This document shows positions 34,319-43,065 of a stretch of DNA of 49,306 nucleotides, one piece after another. The translations under genes were made by a program, and so were the position numbers. The notes under the pieces are model-generated. The model was not told the DNA's origin. It saw only the letters and a program-made list of their open reading frames with translations, and did not search any database. The DNA is taken from assembly GCA_035455925.1 (NCBI GenBank), contig DATIEE010000002.1, positions 1 through 49,306 on the forward strand, given 5' to 3'. Every line of letters starts with the position of its first letter. Within the stretch, counting starts at the first letter, position 1. The DNA comes from Candidatus Babeliales bacterium. Its GTDB lineage: Bacteria; Babelota; Babeliae; Babelales; Vermiphilaceae.

Positions 34319-35094
34319 GAAAGATTCCATTTTGTTTTTAAAGCTGCAAGAGTGCCATCTTCTTGCATACGGTCAAGGGTAATTTGAATGTAATCACGTA
34401 ATTCTGGATAATGTTTTGAAATTGCAAATGCACTACTTTCTTCGGTATTTGGAATAGGCGTCACAAAAAAATTGTTAATTCCATATTTATCAAAATAGGG
34501 TTGCATTGGGTATAATGCAGTAACAAATGCATCAGCTCTGCCGCTTTCTAATGCTAATATACCATCACTTACTGCAGCAGATGATAATCGTAGAACATTA
34601 ATTTTTGGTTGTTCAGACATATAGGAATCTGCTACATATCCTTCATTTACAACAACGGTTTTTCCAAGTAAATCATCAAGAGTAACAGCAAAATTTTTGG
34701 TTTTTAAGCTGACAATAACCAATGGATTTCCTGTTGCCAAGTGAGGATGAGTAAATAGTGCGCGTTCTGCACGTTCTGCCGTTGGTGTTATGCCTGCAGC
34801 AATAACATGAATATTGCCAAGTTGGATTTCTGGAATTAATGCGTCAAAAGGCATATCTTTAAGAATCATTTCTTTATTAAGTCGTTTTAGTACTTCGGTA
34901 ATAACCTCGATGTCAAAACCAGTAATTGTATTATCATTATCCCTGAATGAAAATGGTTGAAATTCAGCATTTGTTCCAACAATAACGGTATCCAATGCTG
35001 TTGTAGTAATAATGTTTTTTGAGGCCTTATACCAAATTGTTACTGTTGTTATTATAATGAGTGTAACGATAATCAATAATGATGTTTTTTTCAT
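34315..35094 (-). CDS. Amino-acid ABC importer, solute-binding protein (ArtJ-like)
   Basis: 259 residues with an N-terminal membrane/signal helix (about 5-21) and a type II (SBP_bac_3) fold: VGTNAEFQPFSFRD, ITGFDIEVITEVLKRLNKE, and FDALIPEIQLGNIHVIAAGI followed by TPTAERAERALFT, where the Thr-x-Arg region contacts the ligand's amino-acid backbone. The pattern is like arginine-binding ArtJ of chlamydiae, but the side-chain specificity is not certain. First gene of the importer operon, with a strong promoter 42 bases upstream. Confidence 0.9.
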   Translation of the reverse strand: MKKTSLLIIVTLIIITTVTIWYKASKNIITTTALDTVIVGTNAEFQPFSFRDNDNTITGFDIEVITEVLKRLNKEMILKDMPFDALIPEIQLGNIHVIAAGITPTAERAERALFTHPHLATGNPLVIVSLKTKNFAVTLDDLLGKTVVVNEGYVADSYMSEQPKINVLRLSSAAVSDGILALESGRADAFVTALYPMQPYFDKYGINNFFVTPIPNTEESSAFAISKHYPELRDYIQITLDRMQEDGTLAALKTKWNLS

Positions 35095-35135
35095 AAAAAT
35101 CTTTCCTTTGCGAGCTTAAATTGTGGCTAATGTAA

Positions 35136-35164
35136 ATAGTAATTCTTTTTTTTGATCAGGTCAA
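35136..35164 (-). promoter_or_regulatory. Promoter of the amino-acid importer operon
   Basis: On the minus strand: TTGACC (35159-35164), a 17-base spacer, TACTAT (35136-35141). The -10 hexamer is the same as in the tmRNA promoter. An inverted repeat TTTTTGA-TCAGG-TCAAAAA (35149-35167) overlaps the -35 box and could bind a repressor, for example one sensing amino-acid supply. Confidence 0.7.
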
Positions 35165-35458
35165 AAAGTATCAAAAAAAGGCCTTTTTTGTTTATAGTAA
35201 AGAGGTATAGGCAATAAATAAAAAAGATATAATGAAAAAGAACAATGGATCCAAACAGAATGTAGTGTTAAAAAAAATAAATAGATATATAGACCGTGAA
35301 ATATCTGCGATTATTACGTTCTATTGTATAAAAAATGACTTTTTTATGCAAAAATATATACATTCATTATTAATTAGGCGCCTATCGACAAACTGTAACA
35401 AAAGTATATACTTATTAATGTACATAGAATAATTATTAAAATTTTATAAGGATCGCTT
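35165..35458 (+). other. Gap between the importer promoter and the next secreted gene
   Basis: A near-perfect palindrome around AAAAAGGCCTTTTT (about 35173-35189) lies here. An ORF of 66 codons (35232-35432, starting MKKNNGSKQN) is possible, with only AAAAAGA before its ATG and a low-complexity basic/Tyr-rich product; I cannot say whether it is real. Nothing else is seen. Confidence 0.3.
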
Positions 35459-36061
35459 ATGAATAAATTGAATGCGTTAGCTTTGGCTGGATTGATTCTC
35501 AGTACCGTAAATAGTGCATTTTCTATGGGAAATGAACAAAAAGAAATTCTTTATGCGTTACATAACTTTAAACAACCCTTTGCTTCTGTCCCAATGATTG
35601 CTGAAAATATTGATATGTTTATTGGAATCATGGGTATGAGTACTCAAATGACTGAACAGAAATTAGCATCTGCCAACCAGAAATTTAAAACAGCTTTATG
35701 GAAAAATGGAGCTTTATTTGTCGGAGCTGTGGCAAACGAAGTAATGGTGGATTACACTTATAATTATTTAGGTTTAACAAAAAATATAGCTTCATTATTG
35801 TTTTTACGTGGAGTATATGGATTAGCGTCTATAGGAGAAATTCTTGTTAGTTTGAATATACACAATGCATGGAAAACAAGAGAATCTTTACGTGAAGCAT
35901 TAGCATTGGATAAGGAAATTTTAGAAGAATTACAAGAGCTGAAAATGTCTTTAATGCAAAATTCTGAGCCAACAAATTTGAATTTATTAGAAAATATGCC
36001 ACAAGGTAATGTAGAAAATGTCCAGCAAAGTAATGTAGATAGCATGTTACTAAACAATTAA
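35459..36061 (+). CDS. Secreted or membrane protein, unknown function
   Basis: 200 residues with a signal peptide (cleavage near SAFSM, residue 22). AAGGATCG precedes the ATG. The middle has one or two moderately hydrophobic helices (ALFVGAVANEVMVDYTYNYL, then ASLLFLRGVYGLASIGEILV) and the end has a Glu-rich coiled-coil segment and a repeated GNVENVQQSNV tail. No Cys. No family is recognised. It is followed after 47 bases by the RNA-helicase gene. Confidence 0.7.
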   Translation: MNKLNALALAGLILSTVNSAFSMGNEQKEILYALHNFKQPFASVPMIAENIDMFIGIMGMSTQMTEQKLASANQKFKTALWKNGALFVGAVANEVMVDYTYNYLGLTKNIASLLFLRGVYGLASIGEILVSLNIHNAWKTRESLREALALDKEILEELQELKMSLMQNSEPTNLNLLENMPQGNVENVQQSNVDSMLLNN

Positions 36062-36108
36062 TTCTATTTGACAGTTTGTAAAAAAAGTAGTAGGTTGAAG
36101 AATGAGGC

Positions 36109-37848
36109 ATGAGAAAAGTTTTTTTACATGCTGAAGTTTTGTATCAGTTTATACATTTTTTATTTTGTGAGACGTATGTGAGTATAAAAGCATTGGGTGT
36201 TGATTCGCGTTTAGTACAAGCAGTTTCTGAATTAGGTTTTACCCAACCAACAGCAATTCAGGAAAAAGCTATACCTCTTCTTTTGCAAGGGGATAGAGAT
36301 CTTATAGGTTTGGCACAAACAGGAACCGGTAAAACGGCAGCGTTTGGATTGCCATTAATTTCAGCTGTTATGGATGGTAAAACTCAAGGACTTGTGATCT
36401 GCCCAACGCGTGAGCTTTGTTTGCAAATTACTAAAGAGCTAACATCCTATGCAAAATATCTTAACGGTGTGAATGTTGTTGCTGTTTATGGCGGCGCAGA
36501 TATCAGAACTCAAGTTTCTGCATTAAAGCGTGGTGCGCATATAATCGTAGGAACACCGGGTAGATTAATTGATCATATTAATCGTAAAACTATACCTTTA
36601 GAAAAAATCGGACGAGTTGTTCTTGATGAAGCTGATCAAATGTTGGATATGGGATTCCAAGAAGACATTGATGAAATTTTAAAATTTACACCAAAAGATA
36701 AAAAAGTCTGGTTATTTTCTGCAACAATGCAGCCTAAAATTGAAAAAATAGCTCATACTTACATGCATAATCCACTGCAAATTACCGTAGGCTCTCGTAA
36801 TAGTGGTGCAACTAATATTGAACATCAATATTGCATAGTTAGAGGTGCTGATGTTTATAGTGCAGTCAGACGATTTATAGATTTGTATCCTGATATGTTT
36901 GGAATTGTATTTTGTCGCACAAAGCGTGATACACAAGAAATGAGTTCACAACTTATTAGTGCTGGATATAGTTCTGATGCATTACATGGTGATTTATCTC
37001 AACCACAACGTGACGCGGTCATGAAGAAGTTTAGAGATAAAAAAATTCAAGTTTTGATAGCAACTGACGTGGCTGCTCGTGGTATTGATGTTGATGGCGT
37101 TACCCATGTTTTACATTGTAACTTACCAGATGACATTGAAAATTATACCCATCGAAGTGGACGTACAGCTCGTGCCGGCAAATCGGGAGTTTCTATTATT
37201 ATTACTACATCGTCCCGAAAAATTAAAATGATAGAGCAACAGTTAGGCATTACGATTAAATCGATTCAGGTTCCAACTGGTGACCAATTATGCCAAAAAC
37301 AGTTGCATCATTTTTCACAAAAGTTAATTGATACTCCAGTAAATGACATCATCAAGCCTTACTTGCAAGGCATTCAAGAATCATTAAATTTATTATCAAA
37401 AGAAGAAATCATTGAACGTATATTTTCACTTAATTGTAGTGAAATGTTAACTCATTATCAAAAATCGCCAAACTTAAATTCTACATCTACTGGTTATGAT
37501 TCTTATAGAGAAAGAGATACGAGAAGCAGCAGAAGTGGTACTGGAAGAAGAAGCAATTCTGATAATACTGGATTACCTACAAGTCGTTATAACGGTTCCA
37601 ATAGAGATGAAGCTCGGCTTTTTATCAATGTGGGCAAAATTGATCAAATGAATAAAGAAAGTTTGATTAAGTTTATTACAACAACATCATCAGTTGATGG
37701 AAACTGTGTTAGTCGTGTTTCAATGCAAAATACACGTTCATTTTTCACCGTTGATGATAATAAAAAAGCTCAAGCAATCGTGAGAACGTTAAAAGAAACA
37801 ATGCTTAAAGGCAGAAGAATTCAAATCGAGTTTGAGCCAGTAAGATAA
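36109..37848 (+). CDS. deaD: DEAD-box RNA helicase with DbpA-type RNA-binding C-terminus
   Basis: An ATP-dependent RNA helicase of the DeaD/CshA/DbpA group. Counting from the ATG at 36109 (579 residues), the Q motif FTQPTAIQ (44-51), Walker A AQTGTGKT (69-76), PTRELCLQ, DEAD, SATM, and the second RecA domain with HRSGRTARAG are all present. A Ser/Arg/Asn-rich linker leads to a DbpA-like RRM (ARLFINVGKIDQMNKESL to RIQIEFE), which often recognises rRNA. Family sequence starts near residue 24 (VSIKALGVDSR), so a GTG start at 36178 may be the true one. Roles in ribosome assembly or cold growth are typical. A long terminator follows. Confidence 0.93.
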   Translation: MRKVFLHAEVLYQFIHFLFCETYVSIKALGVDSRLVQAVSELGFTQPTAIQEKAIPLLLQGDRDLIGLAQTGTGKTAAFGLPLISAVMDGKTQGLVICPTRELCLQITKELTSYAKYLNGVNVVAVYGGADIRTQVSALKRGAHIIVGTPGRLIDHINRKTIPLEKIGRVVLDEADQMLDMGFQEDIDEILKFTPKDKKVWLFSATMQPKIEKIAHTYMHNPLQITVGSRNSGATNIEHQYCIVRGADVYSAVRRFIDLYPDMFGIVFCRTKRDTQEMSSQLISAGYSSDALHGDLSQPQRDAVMKKFRDKKIQVLIATDVAARGIDVDGVTHVLHCNLPDDIENYTHRSGRTARAGKSGVSIIITTSSRKIKMIEQQLGITIKSIQVPTGDQLCQKQLHHFSQKLIDTPVNDIIKPYLQGIQESLNLLSKEEIIERIFSLNCSEMLTHYQKSPNLNSTSTGYDSYRERDTRSSRSGTGRRSNSDNTGLPTSRYNGSNRDEARLFINVGKIDQMNKESLIKFITTTSSVDGNCVSRVSMQNTRSFFTVDDNKKAQAIVRTLKETMLKGRRIQIEFEPVR

Positions 37849-37880
37849 GTTTAGCAACTAATATATAATATATTAATATT

Positions 37881-37931
37881 ATAATAACAATCGACTATAG
37901 AAATAAAATTTCTATAGTCGATTGTTATTAT
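37881..37931. terminator. Strong bidirectional terminator
   Basis: A perfect 23-base inverted repeat, 37881-37903 and 37909-37931, with a 5-base loop, placed between the convergent helicase gene and the candidate protease gene. The arms have A/T-rich outer ends. Confidence 0.8.
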
Positions 37932-37963
37932 TTATAAAAATACTATTAAAAATACAGATCCTG

Positions 37964-39289
37964 TCATTGATCTAAGTTTAGGTCTTGCTCTTTGTTATTT
38001 TCAATTAACTTAATGACTTTATGCGCATTTCTATCACGAGTTCGGTCCTGATTCTTATTAGAATCCATTATATAATATTTTCGTTCACCGTTATTTTGAT
38101 GCATAACAAGTGGATACCAATGGCCTGATGTGCGATCTTTGTCGCCTAGTTGTTTCATGTTTCCTAAAGCAAAAATTGCGAAAAATTGCTCTTTTTTGTT
38201 TAACAATTGATTTTGATTATCTTTTATAAAATTTTTTACAGGATCAACATTAGAAAAATAGTCCTCTTCTTGCGGGATATTTGGATTACTCTTTGGATGA
38301 TCAACTAAATCAAAATCTCCTATTGTCGTTAGAATGCATGACGCTTTTATCGGTACAATTTCATCTTTATTTTCTTGCCATAAATATTTAATTTCGTCAT
38401 CATCTAGCCATTCTCCCTTAAAATCATGTTGTAAATTAGGATCATTTTCTACTTGCTTAATTAACGTTGGCAAATCTAACAGGGCTTCCTTTGATAAAAT
38501 ATTTTTTCTCATTTCTTCTAGATTAAAACAACTTTGTATTGTTTCTATTTTTTGTAGTTTTTCAATTAAATCTTTATTCTCTTGCGTTGTTAATGCCTTC
38601 AAAGGTTTTTTCAAGTAAACCTGTATTGCTTGATCATCGAATTCATATACTTCTGTATTCAATGCAGGTTTTTTAAATATACCCACTACAACATTCTCCA
38701 AAGCTTTTAATGCTGATGAATATAATGTTTTGCTTTTTTCATCGCAATTTTTTGTGAAAAGTGACATAAATTTTTCATGTAACAATTCTTTTAATTTTTC
38801 ATCTTTGCGGAGTTGAATTATTTGCTTACGCCATTCACCATTTGCACCAAAATATACCTTAATAGGACTAGAATTCATTAAATCTTTTTTTAATTCATCT
38901 TCATCTTCTTTATTATACTTTGATCTAACAAGTTGCATAGATCGCAATAATGTGTGGTAACCACAACTAGCAGCGCCACCACCATCAGTATTAAATTGAG
39001 AATATACTTGAAATTGTTTAATTATTTGATCAATATCTATATTTTTTTCTTCTTCATTCTTAATATCTATATTTTCTTCGTTCTTTTTGTTCATTAAATA
39101 ATAATACAAACCACCAGCAAGACCAAGTGCCACCACTACTCCAGGCATAAATTTTTGCACAGAGTCATCATTGATAAGCGTTGATGCTTTTTCTTTTAAA
39201 TCTTTCAGTGAAAGTGGGTAAAAAAATGTAACATGTAATATTAATAAAGAAATTGCTATAAAAGATGGCATAATATACTTACTTCTCAT
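37964..39289 (-). CDS. Exported protein with a papain-like Cys-His-Asp arrangement
   Basis: 441 residues. A signal peptide or first helix (about 8-24) and a second hydrophobic segment (about 47-66) are followed by an acidic linker and a large domain. Near its start is GGGAASCGYHTLLRSM (Cys109), and near its end SGHWYPLVM (His390) and YYIMDSN (Asp409). A Cys at the head of a helix, a late His before a strand and an Asp/Asn on the next strand is the order seen in papain-fold peptidases and many deubiquitinase-like effectors. No close family is recognised, so this is a hypothesis. The two hydrophobic segments suggest an inner-membrane or secreted form. Confidence 0.65.
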   Translation of the reverse strand: MRSKYIMPSFIAISLLILHVTFFYPLSLKDLKEKASTLINDDSVQKFMPGVVVALGLAGGLYYYLMNKKNEENIDIKNEEEKNIDIDQIIKQFQVYSQFNTDGGGAASCGYHTLLRSMQLVRSKYNKEDEDELKKDLMNSSPIKVYFGANGEWRKQIIQLRKDEKLKELLHEKFMSLFTKNCDEKSKTLYSSALKALENVVVGIFKKPALNTEVYEFDDQAIQVYLKKPLKALTTQENKDLIEKLQKIETIQSCFNLEEMRKNILSKEALLDLPTLIKQVENDPNLQHDFKGEWLDDDEIKYLWQENKDEIVPIKASCILTTIGDFDLVDHPKSNPNIPQEEDYFSNVDPVKNFIKDNQNQLLNKKEQFFAIFALGNMKQLGDKDRTSGHWYPLVMHQNNGERKYYIMDSNKNQDRTRDRNAHKVIKLIENNKEQDLNLDQ

Positions 39290-39411
39290 TTCTATCCTTT
39301 ATGCTGCTATATACTCTATACATTAATAATATTTTATTATAATTGAATATAATATTACAACAACATGAGGCATTTACTTAACATAAAGGATTATTTACGG
39401 AATAAAAGGTT

Positions 39412-40125
39412 TTATTTCTGTTGTTTTTTATATAATTCTTGTTGAAGATTTTGTTCGTTTAGCATCTTTTGAACACTCCTTTGTGCATTGGGGTGCTCAA
39501 GATTAGAAGGAATATTATCCATTATATCATGAAATAGTAAATCAACGTTATTTTCGATTTGTTCAAACTGTTGATTTTTAATCTTATTAAGTAATTTGTG
39601 TAGATCTTTTTTTATTTCACTTTTGTTACTATAATGAGGTACTAAATTTTTAGAAATAGATGGCGCTGGCGGTACTGGGTGATCTATTGATAAGCTTGAC
39701 GATAGCTGCAAACTCTGATGAATAGTGTTATTAATATTGTCAAAAAATGGATTTAATGAAGTTTCATTGGTGATAGCATTTAAAAGACAATCATGTAAGT
39801 TTTCATGCATAAAGATTTCGGTTTTTTTAGTGATTTCATAACCAAGACCTTTAAGCCTATCTATTTCTCTGTCTATATTAGCTATGGCTGCAGCATAAAT
39901 AATTGATTTAGATCTCTCATATGTATACTGCGGGTCTTTTTGTTGTTCATAGGACAATGCGTTGCGTTCTTGTTTTATTGTATTAAAAATTGCATCTGCT
40001 ACCTGTGCTGAAATACCATATTTCTCTTGTAAAATTTGTGAATAAGTTTTTGGTTGATCATTGCTTAAAATAAAATTTGAATTAATCGTAATGAAAAAAA
40101 AAGAAAAGGTAAAAAATTTATTCAT
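39412..40125 (-). CDS. Secreted helical protein, unknown function
   Basis: 237 residues with a signal peptide (MNKFFTF, then a Phe/Ile-rich core to about residue 21). The mature part is nearly all helical and polar with one Cys, a Pro-rich hinge (PVPPAPSIS) at about 154, and a Gln/Lys-rich end (QNLQQELYKKQQK). Helical organisation resembles that of the 19321 gene but without a shared motif. It lies 122 bases upstream of the candidate protease gene on the same strand. Confidence 0.65.
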   Translation of the reverse strand: MNKFFTFSFFFITINSNFILSNDQPKTYSQILQEKYGISAQVADAIFNTIKQERNALSYEQQKDPQYTYERSKSIIYAAAIANIDREIDRLKGLGYEITKKTEIFMHENLHDCLLNAITNETSLNPFFDNINNTIHQSLQLSSSLSIDHPVPPAPSISKNLVPHYSNKSEIKKDLHKLLNKIKNQQFEQIENNVDLLFHDIMDNIPSNLEHPNAQRSVQKMLNEQNLQQELYKKQQK

Positions 40126-40314
40126 AAAAAATCCTATAATCTGTAAATAATAAAAAAAAAAGTTATATGATGAACAGTATATATTTATACTTTTTTATGT
40201 AAAATTATTTGTTGCGCTGTAAATAAACTGTCCTACAATTAGGATATATCCAAGACTATTATAATTAAATATATTGATGTATGTATTTTTGTTATTTATG
40301 ATAAAATTATCACC

Positions 40315-41124
40315 ATGAATATATTAAAAGAATTTAAAGATTTTATTTGGCATTTTTACACATGCAATAAGCGAGAATTTGCATGGAGACATGTTGACAA
40401 TCCTTATTATGTAGTAGTGTCAGAAATGATGTTACAACAAACTCAAACTCATCGAGTTATACCAAAATATGAGGAATTTATTGTTACGTTTCCTACGTTT
40501 CAAATATTAGCCGAAAGTACATTACGAGATGTTTTAAGTGTATGGCAAGGCTTAGGTTATTATCGTCGTGCACGATATCTACACCAATTAGCAAATATCA
40601 TTGTAAATCAATATGATGGAATATTACCTCAAGAACAAAATATATTACAAACATTACCAGGAATTGGCCCAGGTACAGCGGGATCAATCGGTGCTTTCGC
40701 ATTTAATAAGCCAACCATATTTATTGAAACAAACATTCGTACAGTTTTCATTGATTATTTTTTTAAAGGTAAAAGTAGCGTTACTGATAAAGAATTAATT
40801 CCTTTGATTACGGCAACTATCGATCATAATAATCCTCGAGAATGGTATTATGCATTAATGGATTACGGTGTTTGGTGTAAAGCTCAACATGTCAATCCTA
40901 GTCGTAAAAGTGCTCATTATACTAAACAGTCAGTATTTAATGGTTCTGATAGGCAAATACGTGCACGAATACTAAAGTTGATTATAGAAAAAGAAACAGT
41001 GGCATATCAAAACATCATATGTTTTATTGATAAAGATGCTGATCGAGTTAAAAAAATAATAGATACATTAGTTTTTGAAGGTTTTATAAAAAAAACACTA
41101 AATAATATATATTCAGTTACATAA
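40315..41124 (+). CDS. mutY: MutY-like A/G-specific adenine glycosylase, reduced form
   Basis: A HhH-GPD DNA glycosylase of 269 residues. The catalytic Glu of SEMMLQQTQ is Glu37, the HhH loop is LPGIGPGTAGSI (114-125), and the usual catalytic Asp of the following strand is Glu138 (IFIETNIRTV). The four-Cys iron-sulfur cluster that follows in typical MutY is absent; the matching region reads GVWCKAQHVNPSRKS with a single Cys. The C-terminal NUDIX-like 8-oxoG-recognition domain is also replaced by a short helical, winged-helix-like tail. So the substrate may be A opposite 8-oxoG, or it may have drifted. It heads a run of four same-strand genes. Confidence 0.85.
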   Translation: MNILKEFKDFIWHFYTCNKREFAWRHVDNPYYVVVSEMMLQQTQTHRVIPKYEEFIVTFPTFQILAESTLRDVLSVWQGLGYYRRARYLHQLANIIVNQYDGILPQEQNILQTLPGIGPGTAGSIGAFAFNKPTIFIETNIRTVFIDYFFKGKSSVTDKELIPLITATIDHNNPREWYYALMDYGVWCKAQHVNPSRKSAHYTKQSVFNGSDRQIRARILKLIIEKETVAYQNIICFIDKDADRVKKIIDTLVFEGFIKKTLNNIYSVT

Positions 41125-41137
41125 AATATAAATAAAT

Positions 41138-41878
41138 ATGAAAGCTTTTTTAATGACCAAAAACATAACATTATTCTTTTTTCTGTCTACGTTATTATTA
41201 TCTTCCTTTCACTTACACGCTATCCAACCCTCAACAGCTAAAATAAGCACTGCGATAACTTTTGCATTGTGTGTTAGTGGTAGCTATATACTAAAATCTA
41301 AAATACCTACAGAAGTCCATCCAGCAATTTTTGGTAGTATGAGTTGTTTAGTAACAACATTGATGTATTATATTTTATATCAAGCAACACCAGTGGGACG
41401 TATTAAAAGAGCTAATAACTTACTTAAAGAAATTACTCATTATACATTAGCTACAACTCATTTTGATGATGATATTATCTTTTTTGATAAGATCCAGGAT
41501 CTGTATCTTACCTTTAATTTACCGATCATCAGCGCACATAACGACCTTGTTGATTTGGTTCCAATAGTACATTATGCAATTGACTTGATTAATAAGGCAT
41601 CAGCAGATAGCGATGAAGATGAATTTTTACAAAAAAAATGTGATATTTCACTATCACATGCTATTACATTATTTCACAATATATCTAATGCAATTAAACG
41701 CATTAGAAACCATAAAGATTATCTCTCTCAGTTAAATATCCACAGAGAAAATATTATACAAGAACAACAAACCATAGCACAGCAACAAATGGCCTATGCG
41801 CAACAACAAGCTGCCAACGCTCAACAAGATCATGTAATTTTAAAATGGTTAAAATTTTTACTTAATATTAAAAAATAA
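41138..41878 (+). CDS. Secreted or membrane protein with Gln-rich tail, unknown function
   Basis: 246 residues. A signal peptide (core about 11-25, cleavage near LHAIQ) is followed by two hydrophobic helices (about 35-50 and 65-83), an acidic helical middle (FDDDIIFFDKI, DSDEDEF) and a coiled-coil tail of QQQ repeats (IIQEQQTIAQQQMAYAQQQ) ending in a basic hydrophobic segment. It is 13 bases from mutY and 17 bases before the AAA gene, so it could be its membrane partner. No family is recognised. Confidence 0.65.
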   Translation: MKAFLMTKNITLFFFLSTLLLSSFHLHAIQPSTAKISTAITFALCVSGSYILKSKIPTEVHPAIFGSMSCLVTTLMYYILYQATPVGRIKRANNLLKEITHYTLATTHFDDDIIFFDKIQDLYLTFNLPIISAHNDLVDLVPIVHYAIDLINKASADSDEDEFLQKKCDISLSHAITLFHNISNAIKRIRNHKDYLSQLNIHRENIIQEQQTIAQQQMAYAQQQAANAQQDHVILKWLKFLLNIKK

Positions 41879-41895
41879 TAATACAAAAGATCACA

Positions 41896-43053
41896 ATGAA
41901 AAAAATAGCTAGAAAAAAAATAATCGCATTATCACTTGCCTGTTTAATTGGAATTCAGCCATCAATACATTGTTCTTCTTTTACTAATTTTACTGATAAG
42001 TTATTTAATCGCATCATGGATGAGGCACCCAATACTATAATAAATATCGCTACTTTTCTTATAACACTTTATATTACTGTTTATATTTTTAAGAATACGT
42101 TTCAACCCCCTGTTAGCACATCAATAGTTAACATGTCACCAGTAACAGGCATAACAGAAACATTGAATGATTATGTAAATATTCCAGAGTCCATATTAAT
42201 GCTCGTAAATCAGATAGAAAAACCTGCAAAATATATCTCTATGAATGCTCCTTTTCCATCGGGAATTCTCTTATGTGGAGATTCTGGTGTAGGAAAAACA
42301 CATCTTGTGCGTGCAATGTCAGGCACACTTAAATGTCCTATTTTTCAATATACTTCAGCAAATCTTTTACAACCATATATCGGACAAAGTGGTAACATTG
42401 TTAAGGCTATTTTTGCTGCCGCACGCGAAGCAGCACAAAAATCAAAGTATAAACTAGCAATTATATTCATAGATGAGTTTGATGGAATAGGTAAAAGAGT
42501 AGACGCTAGCGTCCCTGGAAAAATTGATGCAACTAATAACATAATAAATACTTTTTTAACTGAAATGGATGGGTTTAATAAAAATAAAGAATATCATGTT
42601 ATTGTTATAGGAGGAACTAATAACCCCAGCTGGATAGATAAAGCTATCTGTAGGTCCGGTCGTTTTGATATAAAAATAACAAGTCCCCCAATAGATTTTG
42701 ATGGACGTAAAAAACTAATCGAAAAATTTAAATCGCAAAAGCCGACTAATGATTGTGTTGTTACTGACAGCTTAGCACAAATCACAGATAAAATGACTCC
42801 AGCGGATATTAAATGCTTATTTGATAATGCAGGACGATATGCTGTTTATAACAACAGACAAACAAGGCACAATATAGATTTTATAAGAGCATTGCCAGGT
42901 GACAAAACAACATATCAGTTGATAGAATCAGCGAAGAAACTTTATGCCAACACTCCAAATTTTAAAAATAATTTATCAGAGATTACAAGCAATACAGAGC
43001 TCATAAATTATTGTCAAAAACATGAGAACTATGAAAATGTTAAGGATATCTAG
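41896..43053 (+). CDS. Membrane-tethered FtsH-like AAA ATPase without protease domain
   Basis: 385 residues. N-terminal hydrophobic signal or first helix (8-24), a second helix (about 47-66), then one AAA module of the FtsH type: Walker A GDSGVGKT (128-135), pore loop YIGQS (161-165), Walker B FIDEFD (191-196) and RSGRFD with the arginine finger (253-258). The M41 zinc protease domain that follows in FtsH is replaced by a short unrelated tail. The segment between the helices is short (about 20 residues). It may unfold or remodel membrane proteins without cutting them. It is flanked closely by a membrane protein and an Lnt-like gene. Confidence 0.85.
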   Translation: MKKIARKKIIALSLACLIGIQPSIHCSSFTNFTDKLFNRIMDEAPNTIINIATFLITLYITVYIFKNTFQPPVSTSIVNMSPVTGITETLNDYVNIPESILMLVNQIEKPAKYISMNAPFPSGILLCGDSGVGKTHLVRAMSGTLKCPIFQYTSANLLQPYIGQSGNIVKAIFAAAREAAQKSKYKLAIIFIDEFDGIGKRVDASVPGKIDATNNIINTFLTEMDGFNKNKEYHVIVIGGTNNPSWIDKAICRSGRFDIKITSPPIDFDGRKKLIEKFKSQKPTNDCVVTDSLAQITDKMTPADIKCLFDNAGRYAVYNNRQTRHNIDFIRALPGDKTTYQLIESAKKLYANTPNFKNNLSEITSNTELINYCQKHENYENVKDI

Positions 43054-43065
43054 CTAACCAATTAT

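Noticed and set aside
35232-35432. Small basic 66-codon ORF
   Set aside because: Weak start and low-complexity product; mentioned in the gap entry only.
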